A DNA stretch of 10,784 nucleotides from Caulobacteraceae bacterium (GTDB lineage Bacteria > Pseudomonadota > Alphaproteobacteria > Caulobacterales > Caulobacteraceae): assembly GCA_020852035.1 (NCBI GenBank), contig JADZBR010000002.1, positions 1-10,784 on the forward strand, written 5' to 3'. The stretch's first letter is position 1; every line of letters starts with the position of its first letter. Shown piece after piece: positions 6,685-10,784 of this stretch. A model generated the notes under the pieces. It saw only the letters and a list, made by a program, of their open reading frames with translations. It did not search any database and was not told the origin of the DNA. The position numbers were made by a program, and so were the translations under genes.

Positions 6685-7410
6685 ATGAAAGGCGTTCTCC
6701 CCGTGGCCGAAGACCTCAGCGCCCTCGCCGGCTCGACCATCGTCTTCGACCTGGACGGCACCCTGGTGGAGACCGCGCCGGACCTGGTCGGCACGCTGAA
6801 CAGCATCCTGGCGGACGAGGGGCTCGCCCCGCTGGGGCTCGAGGTCGCCCGCCCGATGATCGGCCACGGGGCGAGGGCGCTGATGCTGCGCGGTTTCGAG
6901 GCGGCCGGCATCCCCTACCCGCAGGCGCGCGACCAGGTGCTGTTCGAGACCTTCCTGGCCCGCTACGACGCGCGCATCGCCGACGAGAGCCATCCCTTCC
7001 CTGGCGTGGTCGAGGCGCTGGACGCCCTGGCCGGCGCCGGCGCGAGGCTGGCGGTCTGCACCAACAAGCCGACGAACCTGTCGGTCTCGCTGCTCGACGC
7101 CCTCGGCCTCGCCTCGCGCTTCGCGGCCATCGTCGGCGCGGACGCCGCGCCGACGCCCAAGCCGGACGCCAGCCACATCGTCGAGACGGTCCGCCGCGCC
7201 GGCGGCGACCTGACGCGGGCGGTGATGGTGGGCGACTCGGCCACCGCCGCCGCGGCGGCCCGGGCGGCGGGGACGCCCCTGGTTCTGGTCAGCTTCGGCT
7301 ACACCGCCACCCCGGCGGCCGACCTTGGCCCCGACGTTCTGATCGACCACTTCGACGCCCTGGTTCCGGCCTGCGCGCGTCTGCTGGCGGCTTGCCCCGC
7401 CGGGGCCTAG
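6685..7410 (+). CDS. gph: HAD-family phosphatase, phosphoglycolate phosphatase-like
   Basis: The 241-residue product matches Gph, a cytoplasmic phosphatase that removes 2-phosphoglycolate arising from DNA repair or Rubisco. Motif I is FDLDGTLVET, with nucleophile Asp22 and Asp24. The helical cap follows (about 28-100). Motif II is VCTNKP (Thr126), motif III is Lys159 in PTPKPD, and motif IV is VGDSATA with Asp184. Oddly, motif IV normally reads GDSxxD in this group, but the second acid is Ala188 (GCC where GAC would be expected). One metal-binding aspartate remains, so activity is possible but not assured. Other HAD phosphatases, such as pyrophosphatase PpaX-like ones, are alternatives. The start is uncertain: ATG 6685 has only a weak AGG upstream, and GTG 6703 has AAGG about ten bases before it; both leave the catalytic core whole. 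Transcribed divergently from glmU. Confidence 0.88.
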   Translation: MKGVLPVAEDLSALAGSTIVFDLDGTLVETAPDLVGTLNSILADEGLAPLGLEVARPMIGHGARALMLRGFEAAGIPYPQARDQVLFETFLARYDARIADESHPFPGVVEALDALAGAGARLAVCTNKPTNLSVSLLDALGLASRFAAIVGADAAPTPKPDASHIVETVRRAGGDLTRAVMVGDSATAAAAARAAGTPLVLVSFGYTATPAADLGPDVLIDHFDALVPACARLLAACPAGA

Positions 7411-7420
7411 GGGCTATAGG
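7392..7420 (+). promoter_or_regulatory. Promoter-like pair upstream of tRNA-Val, with a hairpin over the gph stop
   Basis: GCTATAGG (7413-7420) is a good match to the alphaproteobacterial -10 form GCTANA, and TTGCCC (7392-7397) lies 15 bases upstream as a partial -35. A transcript would start near 7427, about 37 bases before the mature tRNA. The same stretch holds GCCCC/GGGGC (7394-7398 with 7402-7406) around GCC, which just precedes the gph stop and could weakly terminate gph. Both roles are inferred from sequence. Confidence 0.4.
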
Positions 7421-7463
7421 CCGCTCCCTCCCGAACGGCAGCCGCTGGCCGCCGTTCTCCGGC

Positions 7464-7538
7464 GGATGCGTAGCTCAGCGGGAGAGCACCTCGTTCACAC
7501 CGAGGGGGTCACAGGTTCAATCCCTGTCGCATCCACCA
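7464..7538 (+). tRNA. tRNA-Val, anticodon CAC
   Basis: A full cloverleaf can be drawn. The acceptor stem pairs GGATGCG (7464-7470) with CGCATCC (7528-7534). The D arm is GCTC...GAGC. The anticodon stem pairs CCTCG with CGAGG around the loop TTCACAC, giving anticodon CAC, which reads the GUG valine codon. The T arm is ACAGG-TTCAATC-CCTGT, and the discriminator base is A7535. The terminal CCA (7536-7538) is encoded. A hairpin CCGCCG/CGGCGG (7449-7454 with 7460-7465) in the leader overlaps the first two bases of the mature end. Confidence 0.97.
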
Positions 7539-7611
7539 TTCCCTTCCCCTACGGCGCCGATGACGTCGCCGCCGCGCGCGGCTAGGGAGCGTGTCGGGAG
7601 GATTCGCGACC

Positions 7612-8193
7612 TTGGAACTCATTCTGATCCGGCATGGCCTGCCGCTGCGCCACGACGAAAGCGCCGACCCCGACCTGTCGCCGGAGGGCGTCGACCAGGC
7701 GCGGCGGGTTTCCGCCTGGCTGGCGCACGAAGGCGCCGACGCCGTGTGGTCCAGCCCCATGCGCCGGGCGGTGCAGACCGCCCGGCCGTTCGCCGACCAC
7801 CTGAAGTGCGAGATCAGCCAGCACGAAGGCGTGGCCGAGTTCGACCGCGACTCCGGCTCCTACATTCCGATGGAAGTGCTGAAGCGCGAGAACTACGAAG
7901 CCTGGCTGGCCTTCGCGCGGGGCGAGCACGCGATGGACATCGACCTGTTCAGCGCCGCCGTGGTCGGCGCGCTGGAGGAGGTGATCGCCGCCCACCCCGG
8001 CCAGCGGGTGGCGGTGTTCTGCCACGGCGGGGTGATCAATGTCTGGACCGCGCACGTGCTGGGCATGGCGCCGAAACTGTTCTTCGAGCCGGGCTACACC
8101 AGCGTGCACCGCTACATGTGCGCCCGTTCGGGCCAGCGGAACGTGCTGGCGCTGAACGAACGGGCGCACCTGCGCGCGACGGTTGAGGTCTAG
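7612..8193 (+). CDS. Histidine phosphatase family protein (phosphoglycerate-mutase-like fold)
   Basis: The product starts ELILIRHGLP, with the family's RHG motif; the histidine (residue 8 from this start) would be phosphorylated during catalysis. SSPMRRAVQTA supplies the conserved arginine, an acidic EFDRD segment follows, and VFCHGGVIN carries the second catalytic histidine. At 193 residues it is a single-domain, soluble, cytoplasmic enzyme. The substrate cannot be inferred; the family includes phosphoglycerate mutases, cobalamin-pathway and sugar phosphatases. I chose TTG 7612 because GGGAGG lies ten bases upstream and the RHG motif then falls at the usual place. The alternative is GTG 7591, adding seven residues, whose GGAG is only one base away. 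A GCTAGGGA -10-like element at 7581 would leave almost no leader for the GTG start. It lies 73 bases after tRNA-Val on the same strand. Confidence 0.88.
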   Translation: MELILIRHGLPLRHDESADPDLSPEGVDQARRVSAWLAHEGADAVWSSPMRRAVQTARPFADHLKCEISQHEGVAEFDRDSGSYIPMEVLKRENYEAWLAFARGEHAMDIDLFSAAVVGALEEVIAAHPGQRVAVFCHGGVINVWTAHVLGMAPKLFFEPGYTSVHRYMCARSGQRNVLALNERAHLRATVEV

Positions 8194-8341
8194 GCGCCGT
8201 TCGCCGCTCCGTGCGACAATCGCGCCAGGCCGTCAACTCGGCGGCATCTGCTTGGGATACCGACACATTCCCGTCACCTTCCAGGCAGCGATCACGCGCA
8301 GACGTGCTAGCCTTCGACGATTCGAACTTTAGGAGCGCCCT
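8194..8341 (+). promoter_or_regulatory. Upstream region of the SWIB gene
   Basis: The 148-base gap is less GC-biased than its surroundings near the SWIB gene. GCTAGCCT (8306-8313) is a GCTA-type -10-like element 36 bases before the ATG; no clear TTGAC box lies at the right distance. An inverted repeat TTCGA-CGAT-TCGAA follows at about 8313-8326. AGGAG (8331-8335) is the ribosome-binding site, six to seven bases before ATG 8342. No terminator with a T run follows the histidine phosphatase gene, so read-through is possible. Confidence 0.35.
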
Positions 8342-8599
8342 ATGGCCGACAAGTCCAATTCCGGTTTCAACAAGCCGCTGACCCCCTCCGCCGACCTCGC
8401 GGCGATCGTGGGTTCCGGCGCGCTGACCCGGGCCGACGTCGTCAAGAAGGTGTGGGACTACATCAAGGCGAACAAGCTGCAGAACCCGGCGAACAAGCGC
8501 GAGATCGTCGCCGACGCCAAGCTGAAGCCGGTGTTCGGCGGCAAGGACAAGGTGACCATGTTCGAGATGAACAAGCACCTCTCCGGCCACCTGAAGTAG
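8342..8599 (+). CDS. SWIB/MDM2 domain-containing protein
   Basis: This small basic protein of 85 residues consists almost wholly of one SWIB domain, from about residue 10 to the end. The family core is visible: KPLTPSADLAAIVG, then LTRADVVKKVWDYIKANKLQNPANKREIVADAKLKPVFGGKDKVTMFEMNKHLSGHL. SWIB domains are known from eukaryotic chromatin remodelling subunits and MDM2, where they bind partner peptides. Stand-alone bacterial copies are found in chlamydiae and several proteobacteria, where a chromosome- or DNA-associated role has been suggested but is poorly defined. The start is secure: AGGAG precedes the ATG at good spacing, and the frame matches the family. No partner gene adjoins it. A strong GC hairpin follows the stop. 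Confidence 0.93.
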   Translation: MADKSNSGFNKPLTPSADLAAIVGSGALTRADVVKKVWDYIKANKLQNPANKREIVADAKLKPVFGGKDKVTMFEMNKHLSGHLK

Positions 8600-8608
8600 G
8601 ACCTGCCG

Positions 8609-8631
8609 CGGCGCGGGGTCGCCCCGCGCCG
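8609..8631 (+). terminator. Strong GC hairpin between convergent SWIB and CoA-transferase genes
   Basis: A perfect 10-bp stem, CGGCGCGGGG (8609-8618) with CCCCGCGCCG (8622-8631), closes a TCG loop nine bases after the SWIB TAG. It is not followed by a T run on either strand, so it is not a classical intrinsic terminator. It could still act as one in a high-GC genome, or protect the mRNA end. It can serve both convergent genes. Confidence 0.55.
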
Positions 8632-8632
8632 T

Positions 8633-8648
8633 CGCCGGCCGGCCGGCG
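8633..8648. repeat. Perfect 16-base palindrome
   Basis: CGCCGGCCGGCCGGCG is identical to its reverse complement and lies between the GC hairpin and the CoA-transferase stop (8652-8654). It is built of overlapping CCGG/GGCC units, so it could arise by slippage. It may act in the mRNA end of the leftward gene; no protein binding site is recognised. Confidence 0.5.
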
Positions 8649-8651
8649 CCC

Positions 8652-9803
8652 CTAGCGGGCCCGGTCGAGTTCGGCCAGTACCTCCTCAGTATGCTCGCCG
8701 AGCTTCGGCGCCGCGCGTCCCGGTCTGGGCGCGCCCTCGGGGAAACGCGCCGGCGTGGCCGGCGAGCGGAACGACCCGCCCCACCCGTCCTCCACCTCGA
8801 TGAAACAGCCGGCGGCCTCGGCCTGTTCGGACGCGGCGACCTCCGCGAGGCTGGCCATCGGGGCCCAGATCAGGTCTGCGGCGGTCAGCGCCGCCGCGGC
8901 CTCGGCGAAGGTCAGGCGGGCCAGGGCCTCCTCCACCCAGGCCCGCACCTCGCGCACCACGGCGAGGTCGGCGATCGGGCGGTCGTAGCGGACGTCGTCC
9001 AGCACCTGCGGCCGGCCGATCAGCTGCATCATCGCCGGGAAACAGGCCGGGCCGCGCGGCACGATGCAGACCCAGCGGTCGTCGGCGGTGCGGAAGAACC
9101 CGGAGATCGGGCTCGGCCGGTCGTCCTTCGGCTGGGCCCGGGGCGCCTCGCCGTAGCGCAACTGGATCGAGAAGTCCCAGCCGATGGCGTAGGCGGCGGT
9201 GCGCAGCAGCGAGCACTCCACCAGCCGCCCCCTCCCCGTCTGGCGCCGCTCGTGCAGCGCCGCCAGGATCGCCGAGCACAGCGCCAGCGCCGTGGTGTGG
9301 TCGCCGAAGCCCGGCCGGCACGGGAACGGCTCCTGGTCGGAGGGGATCATCTGGTGGGCGACGCCGCTCTTGGTCCAGAAGGCGGTGATGTCGAAGGCCG
9401 GCAGGTCGCGCTCGGGGCCGACCAGGCCGACGCCGGTGATCGAGGCGTAGATCAGCCGCGGCGCGCGCGCCTTGACGCTCTGGTAGTCGAGGCCGGCCCG
9501 CTCCAGGGCGCCGGGCCGCAGGTTGCTGATGAAGATGTCGGCGGTTTCCAGCAGGCGCAGCAGCGCCTCGCGGCCGGCGGCCGAAGCAATGTCGAGCACG
9601 ATCCCACGCTTGCCGCGGTTCTCCATGCTGAAGATCGGATTGCCCGGGCTTTCCTCGGTGTCCGGATAGAAGGTGCGGGTGGCGTCGCCGGCGGCGCTCT
9701 CCACCTTGATCACCTCCGCGCCCCAGTCGGCCATGATCGCCGCGCAGCCGGGGCCGGCCACCCAGGTGGACATCTCCACCACCTTCAACCCTTCGAGCAG
9801 CAT
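8652..9803 (-). CDS. CaiB/BaiF (family III) CoA-transferase
   Basis: Family III enzymes move CoA between carboxylic acids by an aspartyl-CoA mixed anhydride in the cytoplasm. The 383-residue product shows the family pattern: LEGLKVVEMSTWVAGPGCAAIMADWGAEVIKVE at the N-terminus, then NRGKRGIVLD (62-71), SNLRPGALERAGLDY (93-107) and LIYASITGVG (117-126). FDITAFW follows, with the presumed catalytic Asp138, and GDHTTALALCSAILAAL after that. The substrate is unknown. The acyl group could be of carnitine, bile-acid, formyl/oxalyl or fatty-acid type, and no acyl-CoA dehydrogenase or ligase adjoins it. ATG 9801-9803 is chosen because GGGAG lies nine bases upstream and the protein then starts MLLEGLKVVE. 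A further ATG at 9836 would add eleven residues without a ribosome-binding site. It converges with the SWIB gene and diverges from the mlaE-like gene. Confidence 0.92.
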   Translation of the reverse strand: MLLEGLKVVEMSTWVAGPGCAAIMADWGAEVIKVESAAGDATRTFYPDTEESPGNPIFSMENRGKRGIVLDIASAAGREALLRLLETADIFISNLRPGALERAGLDYQSVKARAPRLIYASITGVGLVGPERDLPAFDITAFWTKSGVAHQMIPSDQEPFPCRPGFGDHTTALALCSAILAALHERRQTGRGRLVECSLLRTAAYAIGWDFSIQLRYGEAPRAQPKDDRPSPISGFFRTADDRWVCIVPRGPACFPAMMQLIGRPQVLDDVRYDRPIADLAVVREVRAWVEEALARLTFAEAAAALTAADLIWAPMASLAEVAASEQAEAAGCFIEVEDGWGGSFRSPATPARFPEGAPRPGRAAPKLGEHTEEVLAELDRAR

Positions 9804-9982
9804 CGCGTCGTCTCCCTGGCCGGCAGCGTCGGCCATCCGCGCGCGGCGCTCAAGCCTTGCGCGGCGCGGAACGAACCTGCGCCGTAAGCCGTTCGGCGCT
9901 GGCGCGGCGCTCTGCTAGGGTCTCTGGCTGAGACGCGCCCGACTCGTCGGACGCGCACCTGGAGCCCGCAAGACCGCCCCGC
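9804..9982. promoter_or_regulatory. Divergent region between the CoA-transferase and mlaE-like genes
   Basis: On the plus strand, GCTAGGGT (9914-9921) is a GCTA-type -10-like element with a poor -35 (TTCGGC near 9892), 62 bases before the mlaE-like ATG. Downstream of it, GCGCCCGAC (9935-9943) pairs with GTCGGACGC (9946-9954) with one mismatch, a hairpin that would lie in the leader RNA. No good ribosome-binding site stands directly before ATG 9983; the nearest GGAG, at 9961, is too far. On the minus side only the GGGAG of the CoA-transferase is clear. Confidence 0.35.
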
Positions 9983-10784
9983 ATGGACCGCGCCGCCGAG
10001 TACACCATCGAGGAAGACGAGGACGGCGTCACCGCGCGGCTGACCGGCGACTGGACGGCCGAATCGATGGGCGCGATGGGCCTGTCGCTGGACGAGGCGC
10101 TGGAGACCGCCCGGCGGCTGACCATCGACCTGCGCCGCATCCGCCGGCTGGACACCGCCGGCGCCTACGCGGTGATCCGCGCGGCCAAGACCCTGCACGC
10201 TGAAGGCAACATCCAGGCCCGGCCGACCACCCGGCGCCTGCTCGACCTCGTGCAGCGCGCCATCGAGACCGAGCCGGTGGCGCCCAAGCGGCCGCAGGGC
10301 TTCTACGAGCTGATGGAGCGTCTCGGCCGCGGCCTGATCGGCATGGCCTTCGACGTCTTCGAGACGATGGTGTTCGTCGGCCATCTGCTGTTCGTCACCG
10401 GCCGGGCGATCGTCGACCCGCGGCGCATCCGCTGGGCGGCCTGGGTCTCGGTGGCCGAACGGGCGGGGCTGGACGCCATCCCGATCGTGACCACCACCAG
10501 CTTCTTCATCGGCGCGGTCGTGGCGCTGCTGGGCGTCAACATGCTGCAGCAGTTCGGCGCCTCGGTATTCGCCGTCGAGCTGATCGGCATCGCGGTGATG
10601 CGCGAGTTCAACATCGTGATCACCGCCGTGCTGCTGGCCGGCCGCTCGGCCTCGGCTTTCGCCGCCGAGATCGGCTCGATGAAGATGAACCAGGAGATCG
10701 ACGCCATGCAGGTGATGGGCGTCGACCCCTTCGAGGCGCTGGTGCTGCCGAGGTTCGCGGCCATGCTGCTGACCATCCCGCTGC
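9983..10784 (+). CDS. MlaE-family lipid ABC transporter permease with N-terminal STAS domain (3' end outside window)
   Basis: The frame is open from ATG 9983 to the right edge, giving 267 residues of a protein usually near 370. Residues 1 to about 90 form a STAS/MlaB-like domain; its core reads LTIDLRRIRRLDTAGAYAVIRAAKTL, with the D-T-A-G at the usual phosphoryl-site loop. A linker (about 95-120) leads to the MlaE permease domain: FDVFETMVFVGHLLFVTGRAIVDP, then AIPIVTTTSFFIGAVVALLGVNMLQQFGA. Next comes IVITAVLLAGRSASAFAAEIGSMKMNQEIDAMQVMGVDP, the family's most conserved stretch. MlaE works in the inner membrane with the ATPase MlaF and substrate-binding MlaD to move phospholipids between inner and outer membranes. 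Those genes would be expected downstream, outside the window. Here the MlaB-like function appears fused rather than separate. There is no clear ribosome-binding site, so the start is tentative. Confidence 0.92.
   Translation, partial: MDRAAEYTIEEDEDGVTARLTGDWTAESMGAMGLSLDEALETARRLTIDLRRIRRLDTAGAYAVIRAAKTLHAEGNIQARPTTRRLLDLVQRAIETEPVAPKRPQGFYELMERLGRGLIGMAFDVFETMVFVGHLLFVTGRAIVDPRRIRWAAWVSVAERAGLDAIPIVTTTSFFIGAVVALLGVNMLQQFGASVFAVELIGIAVMREFNIVITAVLLAGRSASAFAAEIGSMKMNQEIDAMQVMGVDPFEALVLPRFAAMLLTIPL

Noticed and set aside
5239..7350. A 703-codon minus-strand frame that would extend GlmU upstream by about 250 residues
   Set aside because: The extra part is antisense to gph, has low-complexity Arg/Gly/Ala/Gln composition typical of high-GC shadow frames, and GlmU has its own ATG with a ribosome-binding site at 6594.
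7464..7611. tRNA-Val as a possible integration (att) site
   Set aside because: No integrase, no repeated tRNA 3' end, and only core-type genes follow within the window.
8691..9887. Long plus-strand frame opposite the CoA-transferase
   Set aside because: Antisense shadow; the minus strand carries all family III motifs.
10303..10776. Minus-strand frame of 157 codons at the right edge
   Set aside because: Ser/Thr/Met-rich shadow antisense to the MlaE permease, whose conserved motifs are read on the plus strand.
1..10784. CRISPR array, insertion sequence, toxin-antitoxin or defence system
   Set aside because: No regularly spaced direct repeats, transposase motifs, terminal repeats with target duplication, or small paired toxin/antitoxin frames were seen on either strand.

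Overview
The window reads as ordinary core chromosome of a high-GC alphaproteobacterium, most likely Caulobacterales (Caulobacter/Phenylobacterium-like). The basis is very strong G/C preference at third codon positions, a class II DAHP synthase, GCTA-type -10-like elements, a STAS-MlaE permease and a small SWIB protein. The lineage is inferred from protein character and gene content, not from a database search. I see no transposase, integrase, phage gene, CRISPR array or recognisable defence system, and no undescribed multi-gene system.

Left part (1-6594): the 3' end of an unidentified small protein runs rightward. It converges on a leftward series of five genes, in transcription order glmU (UDP-GlcNAc synthesis), rpiA (ribose-5-phosphate isomerase), gor (glutathione reductase), an O-antigen-ligase-like membrane protein, and aroG (class II DAHP synthase). 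rpiA, gor and the ligase-like gene are tightly packed: the rpiA stop lies in the gor ribosome-binding site, and gor and the ligase-like gene share an ATGA overlap. aroG follows after 63 bases and may have its own promoter. The convergent junction between the partial gene and aroG is filled by two head-to-head copies of a two-hairpin repeat.

Middle (6595-8599): a 90-base divergent region separates glmU from gph (HAD phosphatase), which lacks one usual acidic residue of its last motif. Then come tRNA-Val(CAC) with an encoded CCA, a histidine phosphatase, and a SWIB/MDM2-domain protein. All read rightward.

Right part (8600-10784): a strong GC hairpin and a 16-base palindrome separate the SWIB gene from a convergent CaiB/BaiF (family III) CoA-transferase gene. 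Divergent from that, the window ends inside a gene for an MlaE-type lipid ABC transporter permease with an N-terminal STAS domain.

Functionally the leftward cluster feeds envelope sugar synthesis (GlmU, ligase-like protein), pentose phosphate and redox metabolism (RpiA, Gor) and aromatic amino acid entry (AroG); MlaE adds outer-membrane lipid transport. The points most worth a second look are the covarying repeat pair, the altered Gph motif IV, and the restriction of CTAG to stop codons and upstream regions.
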